Below, piece after piece: positions 1-6,705 of a DNA stretch of 64,000 nucleotides; position 1 is the first letter of the stretch, and the number at the start of each line of letters is the position of its first letter. This DNA is from Fen-1258 sp947085815 (GTDB lineage: Bacteria > Bacteroidota > Ignavibacteria > Ignavibacteriales > Melioribacteraceae). The stretch is from the NCBI GenBank assembly GCA_947085815.1, contig CAMTXU010000010.1:1-64000 (forward strand), given 5' to 3'. The notes beneath the pieces were generated by a model. It had not been told where the DNA came from. It worked only from the letters and a program-made list of their open reading frames with translations, and did no database searches. Both the position numbers and the translations under genes were made by a program.

Positions 1-138
1 AAGTTTTCATGCTAAACTTAAGTTGTTTAGACAGAGAATCAGAGGTGTGGTTGATAAAAACTATTTCTTCTTTAGAATTATCCAATATTTTGCCTAATCA
101 ACTTTTGCCACCAAATAATCCGGTGAGCCGAAAAATTT

Positions 139-672
139 TTGATCTATACCGAAGTAGAAATGCTTCATAAAGGTGCTGAATACTCAGAAAGAATAAAGAA
201 TGAGTCTTATTTGATAAATCAGGAAGAGATTGAATGGAATTTCTTGGAGATGGCAAAAAAACTGGGTAGAGATAATAACCTATTAATTTCTATTGAGGAT
301 TATAAAATTGGGATTGCAAAAAACTACCTAATGATAATTATAAAAGAGCTTCTGGATAATGCCGTAAAATTTTCAAGACCATCAACGCAGATTAAACTGA
401 TCGGATTTTGCGAAGGAGATTACTACAAAATTATTGTTAGTGATAAAGGCTGCGGTATTACAAAAGGCGAGATTGAAATGATTGAAGCCTTCAGGCAATT
501 CGACAAAGAAGGCTATACACGGGAGGGAGTAGGGCTTGGCTTGGCAATAGTTAAAAAGATTCTCAATGTCTTTAAAGGTCGCATGAGCATTGATGGCAGG
601 AAGGATTTAGGAACAACGGTTAGAGCTTTTATTCCCGTAATGAACAAAGTCTGGGATAGACGAATTAATTAA
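139..672 (+). CDS. Histidine kinase C-terminal fragment (HATPase_c)
   Basis: ATP-binding half of a two-component sensor kinase. The 177-residue reading has the N box (KELLDNAVKFS), the G1 box (DKGCGI), an F box (FRQFD) and the G2 box (GVGLGLAIVKK), so the HATPase_c fold is nearly complete. No intact dimerisation/phosphoacceptor helix with a His is present. The reading opens at a TTG without a good ribosome site, with an in-frame stop at 124-126. Upstream bases 3-170 are open in another frame and could encode a worn phosphoacceptor helix (LPNQLLPP in place of an LPHELxTPL-like box), which would join this frame after a shift near base 145-150. The best reading is a truncated or frameshifted kinase remnant; an assembly indel is possible. 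The ATPase call is secure, functionality is doubtful. Confidence 0.6.
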   Translation: MIYTEVEMLHKGAEYSERIKNESYLINQEEIEWNFLEMAKKLGRDNNLLISIEDYKIGIAKNYLMIIIKELLDNAVKFSRPSTQIKLIGFCEGDYYKIIVSDKGCGITKGEIEMIEAFRQFDKEGYTREGVGLGLAIVKKILNVFKGRMSIDGRKDLGTTVRAFIPVMNKVWDRRIN

Positions 673-865
673 GGGGACTTCTAAAAACAACAAAAATAAT
701 CAGCGGAAATCTGCTTAACCTGCCCGTCCGAGTCTGTTGTACAACCATCAGATTGTCATTCTGAATCCGACTTCAGTCGGGTGAGGAATCTTTTTTGAAA
801 AAATTAAGACTTCTCACCCCGCCTTGCGGGATTCGAAGTGATACAATTCGAGTTCTGCAACAAGC
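671..865. repeat. Palindromic repeat family A, copy 1, with conserved flank
   Basis: Bases 671-730 are a unit starting AAGGGGACTTCTAAAAAC that recurs in the same direction at 8777-8836. The following core (about 736-865) recurs at 8838-8975 as its reverse complement and in part at 5765-5866. The core is built of paired arms such as CCCGCCTTGCGGG and GACTTCAGTCGGG. It lies in a 665-base spacer with no gene. I infer a non-coding mobile repeat. Confidence 0.8.
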
Positions 866-1337
866 ATGCAAGGTATGCAATCTAATGTAAGAAATTACTT
901 AGTCTCTAAAAATCGAAACTAGTTATGATTTGTTTCTGATACCCCGCCGTCCTAATGCTGTCCGGTTAAGATGCAATAGAACACAGATGACACGGATTCA
1001 GCGGATTATCGCGAATTTAATCTGTGTAAATCCGTTTCATCAGCGATATCTGCATGCTATTTCTTTACAAAATATTTTAATTACTCGCTAACCCGACTAC
1101 ATTGCCCCGCTTACTGAAAGAAAAGCTGCGGACAGGTTACGGTACGGAGTTTCATTTCAGTATAAAATAATTCCACAAAATTATTCCTATTACAATGTAT
1201 AATCACCGCTCACTCCGCAATTCATCCACTCGCAACATTTACATTAATCAAACCTAAATCCATCCGAAGATAAACCGTGATAAAAGAAATAATTTCTTAA
1301 AAGGCGAAATAGAGTTACTAATTGATTTGAAGGTGAA
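866..1337. other. Gene-free spacer with dispersed repeat
   Basis: No supported gene. Bases about 981-1055 hold a dispersed element of the type ACACAGATGACACGGATT followed by an imperfect inverted partner (AATCTGTGTAAATCCGT). Related words occur at about 4812-4850 and 43897-43945. The last 70 bases hold the leader of the next gene, with an AAGGTG ribosome site just before it. No convincing sigma-54 or sigma-28 site was found. Confidence 0.55.
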
Positions 1338-2117
1338 ATGAAAAAAAGAGCTTTATTAATAGTGTTTTTAATTATACCGTCGATTCTGACAGTAGCTCAA
1401 GTCAACGGAATTTCCGGCGCAAAGCTTTGTGTTCCCGATGCGGTGGCTTTATCTGTCGGCAGTTTTGAATTCGAACCCTCATTCTCGGTTTTCAACTCTA
1501 CAAATAGATTTTGTGATAATGGTGCAATTGAATCGTTAGCCGGTGAATCTGTCTCATCGAGCGTTTTATTTAGAGTAACTGCAGGTATTGCGGACGGCTT
1601 AGAGATAGGTACTGCATTCTCTTCTACAATTGAACAGGTATCTGTCGGCTCTAAATACATTTTTTCAGAATCAGAAAATTGTAGTCTCGGTTTAATTGCG
1701 GGAGTCTCGCTGCCGGCGGGAAATAAATTTATTGCAGATACACTCCGTGATGCGGACAATTATTTAACTTCTTCCTATGGTGCTCTGGGATCGATAAAAC
1801 TGTCCGGGAGTTCGAGTATTGATATGATATTCTCTTTTACGCGGATACACGGAGAGAATTCGTTCGATAAAATATTGAGTTACGGAATCGGTTTCGGTCA
1901 ATGGTTCTCAGAAAAATTTCAAGTTGTAGCAGAACTCAACGGGTTTTCAACATACAACGGTAAACTTCATTCCGGCAAGTTATCATTAACACCCGGCGTT
2001 ACATACAAAATATCGGAACAATTACTTTTTGTATTAGGGACGCAGTTTGATCTGCTGGGCAAGAATGAAGAAAAGAGTTACGGTTACTTCACAGCATTTA
2101 CAATAACATTTAATTAA
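1338..2117 (+). CDS. Exported outer-membrane barrel-like protein
   Basis: A 259-residue protein with a clear signal peptide (residues 1-20, ending TVAQ). The mature part alternates polar and hydrophobic residues in short strands and ends FTAFTITFN, like the last strand and beta-signal of outer-membrane barrels. Its make-up resembles the broad family annotated as putative outer-membrane transporter or beta-barrel proteins. ATG start with AAGGTG six bases upstream. It is followed 19 bases later by another exported protein and then an MCP, all in one direction, so it may be co-transcribed with that receptor. Substrate and role are unknown; barrel topology is inferred. Confidence 0.7.
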   Translation: MKKRALLIVFLIIPSILTVAQVNGISGAKLCVPDAVALSVGSFEFEPSFSVFNSTNRFCDNGAIESLAGESVSSSVLFRVTAGIADGLEIGTAFSSTIEQVSVGSKYIFSESENCSLGLIAGVSLPAGNKFIADTLRDADNYLTSSYGALGSIKLSGSSSIDMIFSFTRIHGENSFDKILSYGIGFGQWFSEKFQVVAELNGFSTYNGKLHSGKLSLTPGVTYKISEQLLFVLGTQFDLLGKNEEKSYGYFTAFTITFN

Positions 2118-2136
2118 AAATAATAGGAGAAACAAA

Positions 2137-2616
2137 ATGAACCGGAATAAGGACGTAAAAACAAGCTCTAAACTTTTATTGAGTTTTTTCTTAGCCGCAC
2201 TAATTTTGGTAACTAATGATGCAAACGCATCTTCCGGTGCTAAGCACCATCTAGGTCTATTTGTGGGGTCAACCTCAAACTTTAGTGCACCACATACTAG
2301 TTTTACTTTGGGCTCAGATTATGAGTACCGTGTATCAAATCTATTGGGTGTAGGTCTTTTAGGTGAGATGGTGTTTGCAGAACACAAAGAAGCACTCGTT
2401 TTTGGAGGTTTGTTTGTCCATCCAACCCAGGGATTAAAAATTGTTTTTGGAAACGGATCGGCTTTTGTGGAAGATAAATCACATTACGTGTTCCGTATAG
2501 GAACGGCTTACGATTTCCACGTTGGCAGTCTTTCAGTAACTCCAACTATAAATTTTGATTTTAGCGATGGTAATAGTTTTGCTGTTTACGGAATCACATT
2601 CGGAATAGGACTTTAA
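2137..2616 (+). CDS. Small exported barrel-like protein
   Basis: A 159-residue protein with a basic N-terminus and a hydrophobic stretch at about residues 13-27 ending in DANAS, a plausible signal peptidase I site. The mature part is rich in Gly, Phe, Ser and Val in alternating strands and ends GITFGIGL, which suggests a small 6-8 stranded membrane barrel. AGGAG lies 8 bases before the ATG. It sits between the larger barrel-like gene and an MCP, with 41 bases to the MCP start. I do not recognise a named family. Real gene: very likely; function: unknown. Confidence 0.68.
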   Translation: MNRNKDVKTSSKLLLSFFLAALILVTNDANASSGAKHHLGLFVGSTSNFSAPHTSFTLGSDYEYRVSNLLGVGLLGEMVFAEHKEALVFGGLFVHPTQGLKIVFGNGSAFVEDKSHYVFRIGTAYDFHVGSLSVTPTINFDFSDGNSFAVYGITFGIGL

Positions 2617-2657
2617 CTAATTTAATATTTTTTATTAAAAACAAAAGGAGAAACAAA

Positions 2658-4769
2658 ATGAAATGGTTCTATGATATGAAAATCAGCAAAAAGTTAATCG
2701 GAAGCTTCTCTATTGTAGCTTTAGTTGCTGCATTTATCGGTTACACAGGTATCAGCAAAACGTCGTTAATGAATGATAATGCAAAACAAATGTACGATGA
2801 TCGTGTCGTACCATTAGTAGAATTGAGCAACGCACAGCAGGAACTCTACGATATTCGTCTCGCCTTTGCCAATCTTGTAGCATCAAAAGATGTATCTGAA
2901 AGAGCCATGCTCAAGAAAGCAATTTCTGATCATGAGAAAAAGTCGGAAGAACTTATGGCAAAGTTCGCAGCTACAAATCTAGATCGCGAACAGAAAAGGT
3001 TATATGAAGAATATAAAAAATCATGGGAGGAATTCAAACCAACTGTGGAGAAAGGTGTTCAATTGGCACTTGGAGGAGATGAAGCAGCAGCGCATGAATT
3101 CGAAGTCGGTGAATTTGATCATGAAGCAAAAAGGATAACCGAAGAACTAGATAGCATTATGACTTCAGAGGGACATCTGGCAGATTCTTTGAGTCAGGAG
3201 ATCGGAAAAGAATACAGTTCTGCCAGCACAGAGATATACTTAGTGTTAGCGTTTGGTATCGCATTTGCTTTTTTCATAGGGATTTTTATTTCTAAAATAA
3301 TTGGGACACCAATTAAAAACCTTTCAGTCGTTGCGGATAAACTTGCCGTAGGTGATATTAACGTCTCTGTAGATGCAAAAACACAAGATGAACTAGGAGA
3401 CCTTCAACGTTCCTTTGTTCTTATGATAGAGAATGTTAAAGAGCAGGCGCTTGCCGCAGAAAAAATTGCGCAAGGCGAAACTTCAGTCGAAATTAAAGCA
3501 AAATCTGAACAGGATGTTCTTTCAAAAAGTATGATAAAAGTAGTGGAGACACTCCGCAGCTTAGTATCCGAAACCGTTTCACTCAGCAGAGCAGCAGTAG
3601 AGGGGAAATTATCTACCAGAGGAAACTCAGAAAAATTCCAGGGCGGCTATAAAGAGATAATTGCCGGTGTAAATTCAACAATGAATGCAGTAGTAGAACC
3701 GATTAATGAATCCAGCAAAATTTTAGAGAAACTTTCACAAGGAGATTTGACAGTAAGAATGGTTGGCGAGTATCAAGGCGACTATTCTAAAATCAAAGAG
3801 AGCATAAACGGTTTAGCGGATTCATTCAGCAGTGCGTTATCGGATGTAGCAGAAGCAGTTTCGGCAACCGCAAGCGCAAGCAATGAAATTTCATCAAGCA
3901 CAGAAGAGATGGCAGCCGGTGCACAAGAACAGAGCAGTCAAACAACAGAAGTTGCCGGCGCTATTGAACAGATGACTAAAACGATAATTGAAACAACCAG
4001 AAACTCAGGTCAAGCCTCCGATGCAGCAAAGAATTCAGGCGTGATTGCAAAAGAAGGGGGAAGAGTAGTAGAAGAAACAATTATTGGCATGAACCGTGTA
4101 GCCGAGGTGGTTAAAAAATCAGCAGAGACAGTACAAGCATTAGGCAAGAGCAGCGATCAGATTGGAGAGATAGTACAGGTAATTGATGATATAGCAGATC
4201 AAACAAACCTGTTAGCTTTGAATGCCGCTATAGAAGCTGCGCGAGCCGGTGAACAAGGAAGAGGCTTTGCCGTTGTAGCAGATGAAGTAAGAAAGTTAGC
4301 AGAGAGAACAACAAAAGCAACAAAAGAAATAGCAACAATGATACGTCAGATTCAGAAAGACACGGAAGATGCAGTCGTGTCAATGAAACAAGGAACAGAA
4401 GAAGTCGAAAAGGGTAAATTGTTAGCTGATAAAGCGGGACAGTCTCTTAAAGAGATTATTGCAGGCGCTCAAGAAGTAGTTGATATGTCAACACAAGTAG
4501 CCGCCGCAAGTGAAGAACAATCGAGCGCGGCAGAACAGATAAGTAAGAATATCGAATCAATCAGCAACGTTTCCAACGAAAGCGCAGCAGGCATTCAACA
4601 GATTGCAAGAGCTGCGGATGATCTTAATAGATTAACAATCGATTTGCAGGATCTCGTATCAAAATTCAAAATAGACGAATCGGATTCAAATAAATCAAAC
4701 GGCAGCGGAAAACATCATTCAAAAAGTAGTGTTGCTGTACGTTCAAACGGTAAATTAATTCACTCATAA
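2658..4769 (+). CDS. Methyl-accepting chemotaxis protein, four-helix-bundle sensor, poly-HAMP
   Basis: Inner-membrane chemoreceptor of 703 residues. Membrane helix 1 at about 14-30, a periplasmic helical sensor (about 35-190) of the 4HB_MCP type, membrane helix 2 at about 193-215. A HAMP domain (216-268) follows, then further HAMP-like segments marked by repeated QGD/xGK-type turns (near 272, 315 and 360), and a long coiled-coil signalling domain with the invariant hairpin tip including NLLALNAAIEAARAGEQGRG. The Ser/Lys-rich linker ends in VRSNGKLIHS, shared exactly with the MCP at 10000-12072. AGGAG precedes the ATG. It should signal to CheA/CheW; the ligand is unknown and may involve the two exported proteins upstream. 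Confidence 0.95.
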   Translation: MKWFYDMKISKKLIGSFSIVALVAAFIGYTGISKTSLMNDNAKQMYDDRVVPLVELSNAQQELYDIRLAFANLVASKDVSERAMLKKAISDHEKKSEELMAKFAATNLDREQKRLYEEYKKSWEEFKPTVEKGVQLALGGDEAAAHEFEVGEFDHEAKRITEELDSIMTSEGHLADSLSQEIGKEYSSASTEIYLVLAFGIAFAFFIGIFISKIIGTPIKNLSVVADKLAVGDINVSVDAKTQDELGDLQRSFVLMIENVKEQALAAEKIAQGETSVEIKAKSEQDVLSKSMIKVVETLRSLVSETVSLSRAAVEGKLSTRGNSEKFQGGYKEIIAGVNSTMNAVVEPINESSKILEKLSQGDLTVRMVGEYQGDYSKIKESINGLADSFSSALSDVAEAVSATASASNEISSSTEEMAAGAQEQSSQTTEVAGAIEQMTKTIIETTRNSGQASDAAKNSGVIAKEGGRVVEETIIGMNRVAEVVKKSAETVQALGKSSDQIGEIVQVIDDIADQTNLLALNAAIEAARAGEQGRGFAVVADEVRKLAERTTKATKEIATMIRQIQKDTEDAVVSMKQGTEEVEKGKLLADKAGQSLKEIIAGAQEVVDMSTQVAAASEEQSSAAEQISKNIESISNVSNESAAGIQQIARAADDLNRLTIDLQDLVSKFKIDESDSNKSNGSGKHHSKSSVAVRSNGKLIHS

Positions 4770-4785
4770 TTGAATTACGGAGGTT

Positions 4786-4881
4786 GTCTCAAAAGTAATT
4801 GTTCAAAAAAATAATCTGCGAAAATCCGTTTAATCTATGTAATCTGCGGGCTATTCTATGATAAAACATTACTTTTGAGAC
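4786..4881. repeat. Hairpin element, family D
   Basis: A 96-base element with perfect 14-base inverted ends: GTCTCAAAAGTAAT at 4786-4799 and its complement at 4868-4881. The middle carries the dispersed word AATCTGCGAAAATCCGTTTAA related to the repeat near 981-1055. It fills the spacer between the MCP and cheW. It could be a small non-autonomous mobile element; the fold could also act on transcription. Confidence 0.7.
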
Positions 4882-4930
4882 GGTCTCTTTTGAAAAGTAA
4901 AATCACTAAAAATTTACGTAGGAGAATACA

Positions 4931-5416
4931 ATGGCTGAATTAAAACAAAACAACAGTGTAACAAATGATCTTCTTCAACTAGTGAGTTTTAAGATTGGGA
5001 ACGAAGAATTTGGCGTAGATATTCTGAATGTACAGGAGATCAACAAAATGACGGCAATAACCAAAGTTCCCAACGCACCTGAATTTGTTGAAGGGGTTAT
5101 CAATTTGCGCGGAAGAGTTATTCCTGTAATTGATCTAAGAGCGCGCTTACATCTTGCCAAAAAAGAGCATGACAAGGATACAAGAATAATTGTAGTTGAG
5201 ATTGCTCAAAGCACGGTAGGGTTTATAGTAGACGCAGTGAGTGAAGTATTAAGAATACCTCTAAGCACATTCGAAGCGCCACCAACAATTGTTTCTGGAA
5301 TAGATTCCGAGTTTATTAAGTCGGTTGGTAAGTTGGACGACCGATTACTTATTCTGATTGATCTGAATAAAATACTTTCTACCAGCGACAAAGAAAAATT
5401 AAGTAATGTAGCATAA
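4931..5416 (+). CDS. cheW: Chemotaxis adaptor CheW
   Basis: Cytoplasmic scaffold that couples MCPs to the kinase CheA. The 161-residue protein is a single CheW domain: FKIGNEEFGVDI at about 20-31, VPNAPEFVEGVINLRGRVIP at 46-65, and the second barrel half with VGFIVDAVSEVLRI. Length is typical. AGGAG lies 6 bases before the ATG. It stands apart from the main che operon (14.9-21.6 kb), just after the first MCP, so it may serve that receptor cluster. It is separated from the MCP by a hairpin repeat and is followed by a strong hairpin. Confidence 0.96.
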   Translation: MAELKQNNSVTNDLLQLVSFKIGNEEFGVDILNVQEINKMTAITKVPNAPEFVEGVINLRGRVIPVIDLRARLHLAKKEHDKDTRIIVVEIAQSTVGFIVDAVSEVLRIPLSTFEAPPTIVSGIDSEFIKSVGKLDDRLLILIDLNKILSTSDKEKLSNVA

Positions 5417-5441
5417 ATTCATTCTCTAATGAGAATTTTAA

Positions 5442-5466
5442 AGGGAGCGACAAAACGTTGCTCCCT
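5442..5466 (+). terminator. Hairpin after cheW
   Basis: Arms AGGGAGCGAC and GTTGCTCCCT pair over 10 positions (one G-T) around the loop AAAAC, 25 bases after the cheW stop. Position and stability fit a transcript end. The base run after it is not U-rich, so it may be a processing or stabilising hairpin instead. Confidence 0.5.
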
Positions 5467-5530
5467 CACCTGAGTAGATTGACAGGCGCTCTTCAAAATC
5501 TTGTTGCAAAATTTAAGATTGATATGAGTT
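5458..5530 (+). pseudogene. Relic of an MCP C-terminal tail
   Basis: Read in frame from 5458, bases here encode LSRLTGALQNLVAKFKID, which closely matches the end of the three intact receptors (for example LSRLTINLQDLISKFKID in the MCP at 6706-8739). Nothing MCP-like remains upstream: cheW ends at 5416 and the hairpin covers the junction. Downstream the frame runs into repeat sequence. I infer that a fourth receptor once followed cheW, or that recombination between receptor genes left its last 20 codons behind. Confidence 0.65.
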
Positions 5531-5539
5531 TTTATATGT

Positions 5540-5690
5540 CATCCCTAAAGGGATTTCTTTTGCTGCTTTTATTCATTCTTCTACGCAATATTAAATCCCT
5601 AACGGGATTTATATTTCTACATCCCAGAGGGATGAAATATTGGTAGTAGAAAAGAAAGAAAAATAGAACAAAATGCCGTAGGCATGATAT
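5540..5690. repeat. Short palindrome cluster (ATCCCTNNNGGGAT type)
   Basis: Three related palindromes occur within 95 bases: ATCCCTAAAGGGAT (5541), AATCCCTAACGGGATT (5595) and CATCCCAGAGGGATG (5620), followed by ATGCCGTAGGCAT at 5673. No gene is supported here; the open frames are made of repeat sequence. This is a cluster of repetitive extragenic palindromes. Confidence 0.7.
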
Positions 5691-5764
5691 AAAAAATGCT
5701 ATCCGGAAAACAAAATAATTAACAGTTATTGAATTAAAAATCGATGTTGTTAAGTTGACGCCTA

Positions 5765-5866
5765 TGCGCAAGGCGGGATGAGAAGTCTTAAATTTTTCAA
5801 AAAGGATTCCTCACCCGACTGAAGTAGGATTCGGAATGACAATCTGATGGTTGTGCAACACGCTCG
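5765..5866. repeat. Palindromic repeat family A, copy 2 (partial)
   Basis: Matches the right three quarters of the core at 8838-8975 in the same direction (from AAGGCGGGATGAGAAGTC to GATGGTTGTGCAACA), but lacks the left arm and the conserved flank. It is a truncated copy. Confidence 0.75.
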
Positions 5867-6063
5867 AATGGCAAGCAAGGACAATTAAAATCGGCGCAAA
5901 TTAAAAGTCACTTAGAAGTGAGATCGAATGGAAAGATAATTGATAAGTAGAGTACGATTGGTAAAATATTCCTTTAATGCTGCGTAATATTGGCCAAACT
6001 TCTAAGATAAAACAATCATTGGATCGAGGGAGGCTCAATTCATCATTGAAATCCACTTTCTAT

Positions 6064-6079
6064 TGGCATTTTCATTGCT
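6064..6079 (+). promoter_or_regulatory. Sigma-54 type promoter before the YfiR-like/MCP pair
   Basis: TGGCATTTTCATTGCT matches the consensus TGGCAC-N5-TTGCW at all but the last -24 base, with GG-N10-GC spacing. Predicted start near 6090, about 100 bases before the YfiR-like gene. An NtrC-type activator is encoded at 13154-14545. Confidence 0.6.
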
Positions 6080-6088
6080 TAATAATAC

Positions 6089-6115
6089 TAAACTAAAAAA
6101 CATTTTCTCCGATAG
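6089..6115 (+). promoter_or_regulatory. Sigma-28 (FliA) type promoter before the YfiR-like/MCP pair
   Basis: TAAA at 6089-6092, exactly 15 bases, then TCCGATAG at 6108-6115, against the flagellar sigma-28 consensus TAAA-N15-GCCGATAA (6 of 8 at -10). It begins where the sigma-54 transcript would start, so the receptor pair may have both early and late expression. FliA is encoded at 53769-54401. Confidence 0.55.
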
Positions 6116-6190
6116 TCAAAGGGAGAAAGGTTCAATTATTGAATTGAAATCCATATGTAAACAAATAATTAATTCTAAAGGGTCAAAAAA

Positions 6191-6691
6191 ATGGCAATCA
6201 ATAAGAAATTACTTTTACTGGTAACGTTTTTAATCAGTTTCACGGCTGTTAATAATTTCGCTCAAGAAATGGCAATCTCCGCAAATGTACAAGCTAACTT
6301 ATTTAAGAAAATTTTCTCATTCAATAAAACATTAGCATCAAAAGGAAATATAGAAGTTGCTGTTCTTTCGGGAAGCGGCTCCGGTGAAGCAATGGTTGAC
6401 GCTTTCAAAGGGGCTGGAGTAAATGCAAAAGCTGTTAGCGGAGATCAGGTCCCTTCCGGGTTTTCGGTTGTGTATCTGATGCCGGGAGTGACAGCACAAA
6501 AAAACCAATATGCATCAAAAGGAGTACTCTCTATTTGCGGGTCTAGTATTGATGTAGAAGATGGTAAAATTTCTATCGGTCTTGGTCTTGAAGGTGGAAA
6601 ACCGAAAATCATAGTCAATATGGGACAACTTAAAGCAGAAGGACAAGAACTCTCTGCAGATGTATTAAAAATGGCTTATGTAATCAAATAA
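6191..6691 (+). CDS. YfiR-like periplasmic protein (DUF4154 family)
   Basis: Exported protein of 166 residues. Signal peptide 1-24 (ends NNFAQ). The mature part has the YfiR/DUF4154 pattern: an early FKKIFSFN segment, an alternating strand-helix region with GFSVVYLMPG, then VLSICGSSIDVEDGKISIGL, and a closing VNMGQLKAEGQELSADVLKMAY, which corresponds to the family's C-terminal helix. In Pseudomonas YfiR holds the diguanylate cyclase YfiN inactive through its periplasmic domain. Here the next gene, 14 bases on, is an MCP with a similar sensor domain, so I infer that it modulates the receptor. The usual cysteine pairs are not obvious (one Cys). Family assignment is good, partner assignment is inference. 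Confidence 0.72.
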   Translation: MAINKKLLLLVTFLISFTAVNNFAQEMAISANVQANLFKKIFSFNKTLASKGNIEVAVLSGSGSGEAMVDAFKGAGVNAKAVSGDQVPSGFSVVYLMPGVTAQKNQYASKGVLSICGSSIDVEDGKISIGLGLEGGKPKIIVNMGQLKAEGQELSADVLKMAYVIK

Positions 6692-6705
6692 CTTAAGGTG
6701 TGAGA

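Noticed and set aside
1248..1295. Sigma-28-like box before the first barrel gene
   Set aside because: CTAAAT is followed by CCGTGATAA with two extra bases in the -10 core; not close enough.
1397..1759. 120-codon minus-strand frame
   Set aside because: Antisense to the barrel-like gene that has a signal peptide and ribosome site; no independent support.
5458..5646. 62-codon frame after cheW as a gene
   Set aside because: First part is an MCP tail relic, the rest is palindromic repeat sequence; no ribosome site or start of its own.
5540..5690. CRISPR array
   Set aside because: The short repeats are palindromes of differing sequence with irregular spacing; no constant direct repeat with unique spacers and no cas genes.
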